NCBI GenBank assembly: GCA_035041965.1
Contig: JAPYMA010000618.1
Location: forward strand, 1 to 64,000
Source: Anisakis pegreffii
Lineage: Eukaryota > Nematoda > Chromadorea > Rhabditida > Anisakidae
Direction: 5' to 3'
DNA length: 64,000 bases
Each line of letters starts with the position of its first letter. The stretch's first letter is position 1. The notes beneath the pieces were generated by a model. It was not told the DNA's origin. It was given only the letters and a program-made list of their open reading frames with translations, and made no database searches. The translations under genes were made by a program, and so were the position numbers. Below are positions 23,760-36,639 of this stretch, one piece after another.

Positions 23760-23894
23760 TTAACGCGATAACTGTATCAATAGCACGGTGGCACTCATAA
23801 CAGTGCCAATAGCAAATAGAATTCCGAAAAATGGAATGAAACTGCTGACGAGATGAGGGACTGTCGAAAATACACTGTCGTGAATGTCTATCAT
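23760..23894 (-). pseudogene. Sre-like receptor first-exon fragment
   Basis: A 44-codon stretch reads like exon 1 of the intact receptor at 31-35 kb: both have an acidic start followed by a hydrophobic helix (here FFGILFAIGTVMSATVLLI, there FEMLFLLIGTIASCILLRF). The DNA is also alignable across the helix (TATTGGCACTG against TATTGGTACCA, then CTATTG in both). It runs into a TAA with no good donor, and no following receptor exons are seen before the collagen gene. It is probably a remnant; a diverged real exon is the alternative. Confidence 0.4.
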
Positions 23895-26800
23895 TGAGGA
23901 GGTGTGTACGCGTCTGTTTATTCGATTAGAAATTATTACGATATGGGATTGAGAGTCTAAACAGGATGAAACTATTATAGTTCGAAATCGAATTGTTGTT
24001 GATTTGATTGAAAATGCAAACGCTGTGAAATAATCAAATGTGAGCGCAATGAAGTTGCATGCGAATAACAATTGACTGAATGAATTTTATGGACTTCTGC
24101 ATGAATTACGCTTTGGGATGGATGGATTTTTGTTCATTGATTGAAGGTGCACAACGCTGAGAGTACAGAATGAAGAAGGAAGAGGTTTTCGCGAATATTT
24201 CGAAATGTTTCAGTGCATAACAGCGGGTAGTTACAAGCAATCAGCAACAAGCAACAACAATGGTGATGAGGAATTTGGAGTGAGAAATATTTCGATTACA
24301 GTTTGAGGAGAGAATCCGTCAAAATCGTCATGTCACAATTTATTCGATTCAAATTAGATTCTAAGTTATTATGACAGTAGAAAGAGGATGAAATTATGAC
24401 GATGGATGATCTCAGTGAATTCCTCCGATTAAATGAAATGAACGATTCACTGAAAACTGGAAATTGGGAACGAAACGACGAGCGATAATGCTTCCGTTCA
24501 AAGCGAAACAGTTACTAAAGCTGATCACTCGTTGATCTATAATCTGGAAAATCATAGTTGCTTCTCACTCATAGTAGCCGTTTTGTCACTAGTTCGCTAA
24601 ATATCTGTTGTAGACGATGCTAGTCAGCAGAATGATCAAGAAAATGTTATTATGATCACATTAGCTTTTCCTAGGGGAAAGCTACTGACTGGTACGCTTT
24701 GCATGCAATTTTCGAATTCCGAAAAACTCATCTCCGTAACTCTCAACACTCGAATGGGTCTGTTATTTAGGACAACACGAAACAAAACAACACCATATGA
24801 AATAGAATTTCAAAGTCGTAATTTCATTGCCATACTACAAACGTACAGTCAATCGGCTTAGCAGTGCGACTATCTGATTAAGAGTGAATCAACTAAATTA
24901 GCCTAGTTTGACAGAAATGATCACATGAAAACAACCTCACCCTAAACGTTTTGGTCAACTTCCGTCTGGATGAACAATACTGAAAGAATGATCGTTAGAC
25001 GAATCATTGCTTCTATTTATTTATCTGTGCGGCTGGAACTCTGCATTCAACTGGTTGAAGGCATAAGACTCCATATAATCGATCCCTCCTCCTCCTACTC
25101 GTCATGACCATGATCATCACTGAAGAAATCCAAACAGCGATCATTCAACCATGAATGAAATGCGTGTCAATCATTCAATCAAGTCAATCAATCCACCATC
25201 ACCCAACCCGCCCATATTCACACTTCCCTTTCGATTATATATTTCGTTCCTCAATGTTATCCTGTTTTGATTGTAGCATAGAAAATGAAACATTTGAAAC
25301 ATTTTGGTAAAATGCAAAGAAGTAAGATGAACAGCTTTGTTGAATTGGAACTGGTATGGTATGTTATGGTCAAGTTTGACGGAATTTCAAAACGGACAAA
25401 CTCTGGCTTATACAATCAATGAGATGATTTGATCTACGTCAAGTGGATACGGTCAAATGTTGGAAATAGGCAAATGGGATTTGGGCTTTCAGTCTGTTAA
25501 CGTGCGATCTTTGCATGTATCCCTTAGATATTCCACTGTTATGGTCTTCGAGATAGTATCGGCTATTGATTACGGCTGAAGATGAATTGGGATAAAGTGA
25601 TAAGGGATCAGATAACTCCATCGTTCATCATTTGAGACTTGCTAGAAGATAGTAATTGGCCTCAACATAGTCACCTTACTGAAACATCATCGTATTCAAG
25701 AGTTGATCGCTATTTTATGTTGTGATACATTTATGCTATAGTTTCATTGAATTGGTTGCAAGTATCACTGTTGTTACAATCTGCATATTTAGAAGTAGAT
25801 TCATGAGACGTTTATTTGCACTTAAACTAACTTCTTGAAGGTTTTAAATCAGCATATATCGTTTCGGAGCGGATGTGTTCATGGGTGTAACAATTGAAAA
25901 CGGAAAGTTTAATTTTGAAATGATTTTTCGAACCACTAGATGATCACAACGATCAGCTTGATCCGCAACGTGATCACGGTGATACTTTCGGATAATTAGA
26001 GTGTATCCCGTATTATATGGCAAGTTTGTAAAATATATCTGTGACATTCGTAATTGCTAAAAGATTTTTCTCACTGTCACTTTTTCTCACTGTTCACCAA
26101 TTAACAGAGATAATTGCGATAAGGTGCCCTCAGATGGACTTCAGTGATTGCGTTCGTTCCTCTCTGCAATTGCATTCAACATTTTAATGAGTCATACATT
26201 TTTGAAGACTCATCTCACCGGCAGGATATCCTTTGTGGTAGCGCATTACACAAGAGCAATTATGGAAATAATTACGGAGTGAAGGATCAAATTAGGATCG
26301 TTGCAGACTTGAAAATGATTTAAATTTGTGTAAAAAGTGATATTAAAAATTCATTAGAAACGTGGCACTGTAAACGTTTTCTCGCGGGATCGAACAACCA
26401 ATTAGAAGTTTTTGTAAATGTAATTAAATAATTTATTCTTCAAACGTTCAGTTTCATTGAGATATGAGCACTATTAATAAGAGCACCAACGTTTGAAAGA
26501 CAAATACTGCAGAGAATCGTTTAGTGATGAATAGAATTCGCCGAGTTGGTAATGAATTCAAACAAAGTCAAAAAGTTTCATTACATTGCTCCTCTCAGCA
26601 TGACTTAATGGGCATTTTGCAAGTATCGCTTTGCAAAGAACAGTGTCGCATTTCAACCGGATGCCGTGTTCCTGCTGATCCTCTTAAATTTACGTTAGTT
26701 TCTCACTGAAATGATCATAATGACTGCAATTATTTAGTTTCTTCGATGAGAATTTCACTCAATCAATCAGTCACCACAGTTAGTGACAACTCTCGATCGT

Positions 26801-29800
26801 ATGAATGATTTATGAATGAGAGCAGTGGTCAGTCATGGTCAATGACCACTACTCTTTTGAGTGAACTTCGATTAAAATCCAGCACAACATAATGATTTTG
26901 TTAACGTTATTGATCAAGCCTGCGTGACCGCAATAATTCAAATTCAGAAATCTTCTTGGATTTTCATTGAAGTGCTGCAATTATTACTAGTTTTATTACT
27001 GGTTTTCAATGAATACAGTTTTCATGCCCAACAAGGCTGATTTTGAGCAAATTTGAGTTTTCTGTTCAAATTTCTCACAGTGATCATGCTAGGCAGCTTT
27101 GATCTATCATATACGATCCGATCTCTATTCTCACAGGAGTGGGGTGACCTTCATCTCATGTGAAAAACATGATTGCTGGCTTGAATAGTTCCCAAAAATG
27201 AAGATTATATGTCAGAAATCTAGGTGGCAACTAACTAACAATAAGATAGTTGTGGTAGTTGAAAATGGAGTGTAATGAGAAGGTTCAAGTAGATAATTAA
27301 TCAAAAAACCTCAAATTTCATTTCAAAAAGGTTGAAGGGAACTTCACATTCAGTGATTTTAAAGGAGCAGCAATTTAGATCAATTTGAAGGGAAACGTTC
27401 AGACTGGCTCATTCTAGGCCACTCATGTTCGAGCTACCTATATACTGGTTGAATATGGAGCTGATCTATATGCATAATTCATCTATGAATGAGTTCACGC
27501 ATCAACATTTCACCGAATCAGAATCAGACCAGGCATCATTCATATGCAGGAATCAAAAAGTGGACGATACGCCATCTATCACTCATCATGAATCATTTTG
27601 ACAGCGCATTCGATTGTATCAGTTTTTCATCAGCTGTATCCACTCGTCTTTCGGGATGAGATAGACTTTAGTTTAATTTCAGATTTAACACTGAATGTTG
27701 AAAATTAGTTTTGGCTGAGAGTGAGATATTTTAAGCAATTCTTTTCTTTTGTTTTTTTTTTCGAGGATAATTTATGATCAAAAGATATGATGTAGTCATT
27801 AAAACATGCATTCGTTGTTGTTGTTGCGGTTTGCTTATTGGAAGATGCAAACAACTCTTACTGCATGTATTTCCTAGTGCTTTTGGTGGATATGAAGTCT
27901 ACAGTAGACGGCAATTTGTGTTGATTCACGTTAAATTAACGTCGTAATGCAATGTGATGTAACGAAGTGAATGATGTGCCTTTTATGCTTTCATGCATCT
28001 CTATCATTCACCAAGTTGGGCATGAAAGAACCATTCAAAAATCTTTGGTTTTACTCATGCTTTTAGCCGCATACTTTTTGTGTAATGCTTTAGCTTTCAG
28101 CTTGTTGAATCAATGCATCCTTCTTTGAATCATTCCCGATGAGTTTAGCCATCATCAACGTTTGGCGATTCATTTGTCATTATTTCGCTTTGCTTTACGC
28201 TAGATGACTTCAGATGCTATCTAGGCCACCTCACCTAAGTTCTTCATCACTAATGCAGATCCAGTGAGTGCCACATTGCAGATTGGAACAGATCAGAATA
28301 TCACACAGATAACACTTGGCTTCAAATATTTTCATGAAACAACTTTAATTATCACTGGGGAATCCGAAACTATTTAAAACAACAACAACAACAGCGATGA
28401 TTCCTCGTTTTTTATTCGACAGTTTATCAGAGAGTTTCGAGCGAAACAACTTATCTAAAGTCATTGACTTCAACGGAGAGAATCTACAATTGAACACAGC
28501 GACAACTTACGAACGAGTCATTTAACAACGAAAGCATTTTATTAAAGGTTCCATGAAACAAAGCCAAGCTTAGACTAATGATTTCTTGAAAATGAATGGC
28601 TGACTAACTTATGAGTAATGTGATTGTGAGTTGTCTACAGCACACAAATCAATGAATAAGTAATGCTTTGAAGGCAACATAATCACACAAAAAAACAGAA
28701 ATGCTTGAGAGTGAAAAAACACCTCAAGCTATATTCATGCATCAATTAGATTTGATGATTTCAGAGTGAACGAAATAGAATATAGACAATCATGAGAAAT
28801 ATGCACAGTTTTTTGACTAGGACGACATTGCATTCATTCATCTAAAAAAATCAAAAGTATGTTAGCTGAAACTGCTCTGACTTGTTGCACATAATCAATA
28901 GAGTTCCATTAGCCGTGATTGAACAAAGATGTTGTCCATGTATGTATATGCGTACATAAATACTGAGAGTACATATCGGTGCTGAAGTTGATGCATGAAG
29001 TATGATATTCTCTTGTGTCTTCGGAACGATCTTCATCCAGCAGTCTTCATTCAGTCCAAATTCTCATTATGCTCAGAAATCGTAAGAAATAGATGGTGAA
29101 TGTGCAAATGAGTAGAATTTTTAACGCCATTCGATAGCATTTACATGAAAACCTACCCACAAACGCCAGTTTTAGAGCACATTATCTATAGATGCTGGAA
29201 AAGGTCATTTGAGTCTCTGACACTTACAATTAGTCAGTCTGAGCGACTAGTAGATCATAATTAGAGACTAAGTTCATCTGAGGATCTCGTGCTCTATAAT
29301 TTAGATCAATGGCCTTCCGCAATCACCTCCCACACGTCTAGGTTTATTAGAATTCGGAACGAATTTACTCCTCTGAATACATAGAAGAGAATGGTTGCCC
29401 TCATGAGTTAAAAATATAGGTTCTGTTAATGATTAGTTGCAACTTCGTGAAGAAAAATTCCAGCAACGAGATGTGAAAGCAACAGTTCCATTTCGCTACA
29501 AGGCAGTTCCGTGGATAGATCGGATTTTGAGCTATGCCAACTTGGGATACGCTCCTTCTTCAGGAGATAATAATGAATGTACACGATAAAAATAAGGTTG
29601 TATGAATGCAAATTCAGTTGACATGCTTGTGTCAAGTGTTATTTTGTAATATTGGAAATTTTTTTTTGGTTCTTTTTTGAACATATGAATTGATGAGATT
29701 CAAAATAAAAGTGTGAAGAAGTAAGTAGTACGTTTGCATGATTCAACATACATACACGACGACTGACTTTGCATACTGCTTAGCAGTAATGTGCATGTGC

Positions 29801-30857
29801 TAGCTGCTTGAGTATGAACTTGAATGAATGTGCATACCGAGATAAAAACACTGAAAGTAAAGTAACATTCAGACAAATGCAGCTAAACATAGAATGAAGT
29901 TTGTTGTTCGTAAAGGAGACGTAAAACAGCATTGCCATAGAAGAGGTGAATTCGAGTTAATATTCGTTAGATGTGACTGACATCAGTTGGGATGAAGCTT
30001 GATAAAGCAACTAGCAAACATGATGCGTGATTGAAATCATCTTCTATGCCAGCGGTTACTTGAGCAGTTTGTCGTTGTAGTTTCACCTAATCCAACCAGA
30101 CACATCTTCCTATGTTAGCCGTAATAATAATAATAATAAGATTCGATTTGAATCGAATCAATGAGAATCAAAGATATTTTCTCACATTTCACTTATTCTT
30201 CGTCTTCTCGTATTCGGATGATTCTTATAGCTGTCTTCATCTTCAGCACATTACTATTTTCGTAAATCTTCAACAACTTCAAAATCTTCTCCCGCTTTAA
30301 TACCTATAGCATCTTCCTACTCAATATTATAGCAAAACTACTAAAACTTCTTACTTTTATGTACGTGCGTACGTAGTGCTTAATGCTCACCAATTACTAC
30401 TACTACTAGTAGTAGTCTTGAGGCTGTCCCATCTTTTCATCACCCATTTATCCAGTGTCAGTCAGTCAGCCAGTCACTCACTCAGTCATCCATCAGTTCG
30501 TGCACAAATCCATATATCCCAGGTTCCCTTCATACCACTGCTAGTGCTGAACTCTTGGATTTCCAGGCCTTTCCTGGCTATCAGACCATAGCTATGCACC
30601 ACTCATTTTTCGAAGTGTTATAACTTGGTGGATGATGAAGGCAACTCAACGATGAACTCAACTCAACAGCAAATCAGCAACACTTATCACGCTCTATTCA
30701 TTTTCTGTGTGACTTTGCTGAGAATATTCTTCTAGGAAATTTATTCGTTGGTTTGCTCATATTCGCATTCACATACGACTGCAATTTGTGTGTGGTGAAG
30801 AGGACGCTTAATTTGGATTGCAAATCCATTCGAAACGACTTCATGCTCTAGAGCTAT
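23895..30857. other. Large intergenic stretch without recognised genes
   Basis: About 7 kb of AT-rich sequence with only short random frames, mostly of unlikely composition. It holds minor simple repeats, such as AAT repeats at 30122-30138 and a TACTAC/GTAGTA palindrome near 30397. No RNA gene, transposon ends or convincing exons were found. Confidence 0.5.
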
Positions 30858-31345
30858 TATCACCAGTGCTTTCGGCAGTTGTTTAGTATCGTTGTCGTTC
30901 GATTGCCAGGAACGAAACGCAAGAATTTCTTACGACTTCTTATGTGCATTGAACGTTTGTGCTCATCAGTAATATTACATCAGCAACTGCAGCACGTATT
31001 GACTGAAAATGATGTGAAATTGCACTCGCACCTTCTGGTGTTGATGTCTATTCAAACGCCCAACTATGGTCACGTGCAATCTTGCATTTGATATCAATGG
31101 TGTTTTACTTCCTTCATTTTCTAGATATTGCTTGTCAAGCTTCTATCTGACGGATATTTTGTGGCTTGGCTGCTTCATGCACGGTATGATGGGTGCTTTG
31201 AGGCGCTTATCAGCTACCAGCCCAGTTGTTTTTCGGGAACTGGACGGAAGTCTGATAAGAGCCTCAATGTAACCAACAACAGTGAATATTCACTAGCATT
31301 GATTAATCACTATTCGACTGCATCGAATCGCAGCAACAGCTTTTA
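30858..31345 (+). CDS. Possible 3' end of an unidentified gene (two exons)
   Basis: An open stretch from about 30858 has protein-like composition (LPGTKRKNFLRLLMCIERLC, then QQLQHVLTENDVKLHSHLLV). A splice from CAC|gtgcaa near 31074 to a TTTCTAG acceptor at about 31125 keeps phase 0 and continues ILLVKLLSDGYFVAWLLHAR to a TAA at about 31345. The acceptor is good and the donor mediocre. It would converge on the receptor gene with a 100-bp gap. I do not recognise the product and no 5' exons were found, so this is tentative. Confidence 0.3.
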
Positions 31346-31442
31346 ATGTTATTGTAGTGAACTATTTCATTTCGTTGTTGTTCTTCAAAAGACACAACAA
31401 TAATTTTATACGAATAGATCAATTTATTCACTATCAGACACT

Positions 31443-34400
31443 TTAATTCCAGAATTTATGCAATTGTTGAAAGTATTCGTTAGCGCTATTCTGAGTGTAA
31501 AGATTCACGCCGTTCACATTCGTTATTATGCGATCCTTAATGAACTCTTTCGGTGAGATTCTATGCGGCAATAGTCGTTTTCTGTATGGCGGATGTCGTA
31601 GTAGCAGTAACCACGGCCAAATGGCATACGATACGGCCATCACCTGCAACAAAAATGAGGGCAGTTATATTTGAGAATTTTACACGCCGCATAAATACTT
31701 TCACTCACTCTTACTTTTGCATTTACTTATCCAAAAAAAAAACTCATAATAGAATTAGTTGTTCCATCAGATAATTTCTACAAATTGTTTCAATCACCAG
31801 GGTTGATCACTACGAGAATCGCAAGTAAAAGTTATTTTCGAGTGATCCTCTCCTGATTGCTCGAGTTAAAACTGGTGGACAGCAACAAAAACTCAGTCAG
31901 GTAAATAGATGACTTTCAAAGAATTTTCACGAATACAATTACGAGAAGATAGCAACAGACTGAGGCTAAAGAACACTATCGTTTAAACCAACGATTGTTA
32001 ATTTGTGATCAGAGAAGAAAAAAAAAAGAATTGAGAAGAGAAACTAAAATTATTACCATCACAAAGATTTCCATATATAATTTTTTTCTTTCAGCAACCG
32101 AAAAGTAGGAAAAAAGGAGCATATAAAAGGTGAACGCAGCCAGCAGAATTTTGAACGAAAATCGTAACGCTATCACTGGAGTGATCAATCTGAAATTTAT
32201 TTCTGACATTATTTTGAAATTTGCTTTTTTGCACATCGTGAATTTTTATGACGAGCATTATGCACACAATACAATGAAGCGAACAGCGTGATGGAACGCA
32301 TCGATACTCTAGCCAAACACCAAGAATCATTCTAAAAGACCATCTGAAGCGCTCAAATCAGATGCGCCATCAAATCAGATTCACTTGGGAACCAATTGTT
32401 GATAGAACATTTTGGCCGAGCATTTTCTGGACTTTGAATTTGAGTTGCAATTTTCATCAAGTTTAAACAATCATCGTTACTTCTGATGAAACACAGAAGT
32501 GATTTTAAAGATTCTCAACAAGCCAGGCGATTCAACATCCTTTCGATAAGCGTTTACCGTGTAGTTTTGATATTCTCCGAAGTTTGATATCGGGTTGTCA
32601 GATCTTCTGTTCCACTCAAAAAAGCCTCTTCGTACATTTTCTTGTTCCTATAAAGTACCACCAAACCCATAACAATCGCTGTTGCGTCCAGTAATGATAC
32701 AATCACCACTGGTACTATTGTTCTGCTACGTCCATCGGCTGTAATTTCAATTATATCATCTCAAATTTTGAACGTGACAATCATTTAGGTTTGCAGTTCG
32801 AATAGGACAAGCTTCAGCTGCTTGGAAAAGTATACCGTACGAAGAATGCAACTCCCGAAAGCAGTCAATAATAAGAACCATCAAAAAAAATTGCATGTCA
32901 TCTCAAATCCACAAAATTCGTTTCTCACACTTGAACAAGCGATCTGCTCGAGTGATCTTATGCGATGAATGAATGTCCCAAAAGATTTCACTGCATTAAA
33001 CTTGCCATGATTCAATCAATTCACTCAAATGGCCTATTGAACAAAGCACTTCTGCAGAGTTAAAGTAGAATAAACTTACGAATCACAAGGAATAATGTCT
33101 TCAACAAAATCGCCACCAACAACTGAAATTCAACAATAATCTGATGCTTGCTCAAATGCTTGAAATGTCGATCGAAAGTAAATAAACATTGACAAAGTAT
33201 CCACTCGAATCCACGGAACCAATGTTATCCATAAACTTGGAGCTAGCTCAGAAATTTGTCATTAAGTTCCTTGAGATAACAACTTTTTTAGAGATTCTTC
33301 TCAAACGCTCAAAAATACGTGATTATGATGATGAAGCAATGCAAAACAGAGCAATGCAAAACTTGAAGAAAACATTCGCTGTTAACAAGACGACTATGAT
33401 AAATCGTTGTATTGAATCGGTGGATTGAAGTGATGTGATTCATTAGACTAACCGGTGAACCCCAAATACAAATCAAAATAATCGGTGATTTGAAACGTTT
33501 CTCGTAGGTTTTAACATACAATGTGGCTGCTAGTCGCTCCAATACTGAAACAGAAAATTTATTTCTTATACCATAGATGAACACTCATTACAATAGCAAT
33601 CACTCTGTTGCCATTTTAATGAGTTTGACTAGGAGGAATTTTGGAAATTTTGAGAAATTTTGAAAATTTTAGAAAACTTTGGTGTGCACCGCGTATTTTT
33701 GATCACTTGTACGAACCTACGAGCAAAAGTGATCACATCTCGCCCGTAATATTTGAACAATATTATAGGAGAAGGAAATGATCATGCATAAGAGACGTAT
33801 CTAGATTATGAACGAACAAGCTGAATGATCATTAAAAATGTCAGCAATAATAACAGCGATAATGAGGATAATAATAGTAATGGTAACAATCCGAACAGAA
33901 AATGTCAACGATGACAAATGTGATTACTTAGGATAATCATTGCAGATGTCGAAAGTGCAATCGTAAATTCATCACAGAACTGAAATGCTCCTTTGAGAAA
34001 ATCGAGAGTTTTCGATTGACGATGATAACGCATCAACATATCAGTGATGCAGGCCAGTGTTCGCATAAGTGCGTGAAAGAGAGCGATTACAATTAGCATA
34101 ATTACAATATGTCTGAAAAATCAAATCATTTCATACACCTTCAAATGAAACTTCTATAAAACTCACCAATTTTAGGGATAATCTGACAATAAGTATCAAC
34201 AATGAACATGTACCTATAAATATGTAAGCTCTGGATTATGATAGCGTGTATCAATTGATGGAATTATGAATGGATAAGCACTATAAAACTCGGATTATGA
34301 ATATATCGCGAGGAATGTAGTACTGTAAGTTTTCGAGGTAGTACAAGAGAGGGGGGAGGGAGGGCAGAGGGCGACAAATATTCGAACATGAAAGCTGAAT

Positions 34401-34937
34401 TGAGAGGGTATATAATCGAGTTTTAAAGTGAACAGCTCCTAGTGATAAGGTGTTTTGATATGATCTGAGATGGCTGATGCTAAGTTATTGTGACGGCATT
34501 CTGTTCTCTGTTTTTATTGGATTTTAATATGAATAAATAGGTGAATGAAGCGAATGAATTCTTCGAGGATAAGCACCGTAAATGCATTCAATTGGTATTG
34601 TATAATGTTGTAATGGTGAATTTAGCATGTGAATTTTTATTCTGAACATAATTAACAATGAAGAAATTATCGAATGAAAAAAAAAAAGTAAAAGAAATCA
34701 ATTGAATCACTTGAAATTTCGATGACACGCAGAAGAGAATCTTCTTATGAATCGCAATAGAATGCACGATGCAATGGTACCAATAAGAAGAAAAAGCATT
34801 TCGAAACCGTGGATGAGCATTTCCCTTAGAACATCGTCATCATCGTCCATAGTCACTGTGTCATTGTCTGATGAGGGAAAAAAATATTCAAGCTTTAGAT
34901 TTTGTGCGGAATGAAGAAATTTCCGAACTCCTTCCAT
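31443..34937 (-). CDS. Sre-like seven-helix chemoreceptor (Sra superfamily)
   Basis: Nematode G-protein-coupled chemoreceptor, expected in sensory neurons. Seven exons on the minus strand: 34937-34711, 34112-33928, 33544-33453, 33122-33080, 32738-32558, 32189-32057 and 31643-31443. They join in phase to 353 residues. Helix 1 is in exon 1; helices 2-3 are in exon 2. Exon 3 has LERLAATLYVKTYEKRF, matching the family's ER..AT......YE motif after helix 3. Exon 5 has helix 5 and the RYQTSEN motif, matching the family's RYQ..EN. Helices 6-7 are in exons 6-7, followed by a polar tail. Both motifs and their spacing point to Sre or the related Srb/Sra/Srab families; Sre is my best reading. The N-terminal tail carries an N-D-T glycosylation site. 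No broken frame is seen, so it appears intact. Confidence 0.85.
34351..34371 (+). other. Putative G-quadruplex motif in receptor intron 1
   Basis: Four G-tracts of at least three occur with loops of 1, 1 and 4 bases, in otherwise AT-rich DNA. The G-rich strand is opposite to the receptor's coding strand, so its transcript would be C-rich here. Confidence 0.6.
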
Positions 34938-36639
34938 AGCACTCCTCTTAAAATTTACTCGAACCTGTTCAGTGTTCAGAATCAGCCAAATGTGATCGCA
35001 AAAATCATCGTAAACGACGATTCAGTGCAAAATATTGCAAATGATTAACTATAGTATTGATATTTAGTCAAGCTATACGCCGTGATATAATGCAAAGGAT
35101 CGCATCGACATTAAGCAATGATACGTCGCTTGAATGATAATGAAATCAAATTTGCAAAATCGATGAAACGAAAAAAAAAGGTGTGATATGAATAGAACGG
35201 AATAAAAGCTTCCGTATCTTCATTACCCAATTTCAATTCATTACTAATATATGAAACTCTGATAAGTCAACGGAAACATGTTCGATCTTCACACAGAGCA
35301 AATCATTTTGAGAATGAAATTTGGCGCTATTCAACGCTGTTTAACTCTCGCTGAATTCATTGTTAGCTTAACTTGGATATCTGGATATACCTTTACAAAT
35401 AAGTATATTTATACATTACTGTCAAAGTGCGCATGGGTAGATCTGGGATTAAATTTCATTTCAATTCTTTTCATGTTCGGTGATTGAAGTTTTTTTCAAT
35501 AAATTTCTTTCAATACTTCAATTAAATTTCAATAAATTTCATGTTTGTTGATAGAAGAAGTCGAGAAATTATTGTTGCTGAACATTCAATTCTACAGTAA
35601 GTATTGTTATTTGCTACAGCGTCTAAAAAAGCATCCAAACCGAACCGAATATAACACAGAATGTTCAAAAGAAGTGGGTTCGTTGAATTCACAGAAGAGT
35701 CATGAAATTCAATAATGGAAGAAAACTTGAAGGAAATGAGTTGGCGGAGTAATTTCAGGCCATAACAATAGCTCAACCAAATTGACGACGTAGAATGAAA
35801 TGAAATGAAACTCTATAATTTCTCTCATAATTAATAACAGTATATATAATTAAACTGTAGCATATTACGTAAGGGCAAGTGAAATCGACGAATAACAAAA
35901 CATTCATTGAGACTTTCACACAAATGAATGAAATCAGAATATCTAGAAGGGGACCCGGGAATTCTGTTCAAGCGAATGTTCGTGAGAAGGACGATTATAT
36001 TGGATTGTGATGAATCAAAAAACCTTTATTGTAATAATAATGATAATAATAATAATAAGTTAAGGCAAGAAACATGTGTTGATCAAGTAAATGACGTTTG
36101 TGCGAGATCTCGTCGGCGAAATTGAACGGATTGATTGCATTAATCTCAAAGAGATTGGCTTCTGGCAGTGGCAATTACGAAATGAATATGTAAAATTTTG
36201 ATATCCCAACATTTCAACTAATTGGTTTCTTGTCTTTATTATGATGGTGTTCACTGTGAGAATGTTTCAAGCAAACTCGATGGTGTTTCCAGTAGTTTCC
36301 TTCGTGCTATTATCTGCCCTATTCAATTGCTTTCTTGTTTACTGGTTATTTTCCTGAGATTTAGAAAGGTACGAATGCACTAAATGATCATTTGAATGTT
36401 CACTTCTTTTGTGCTTTAAGTTCAGCAGATCAAAATATCGAAAAGCCGTGAATGTTGCTATTGTTTGCATGAGAGAACATTCCTGAATAAAACCTCGGAG
36501 ATGGGGAATTCCTGCAAAAGAAAATTGTTCCATCTGGAACGTTTCTTTACGAAGTTGTTTTGCTCGCTCTCATCAAACATCTTAGCAATGATCGTATGTA
36601 TCATATTGAATCAATCAACATTTTTGAGGGTACAGATCC
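34938..36639. other. Intergenic, upstream of the receptor gene
   Basis: AT-rich with no confident exon. A minus-strand frame near 36350-36520 follows a strong TTTTCTTTTGCAG acceptor and could belong to the decayed receptor upstream, but has no family motif. AAT-type simple repeats lie at 36032-36058. Confidence 0.4.
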
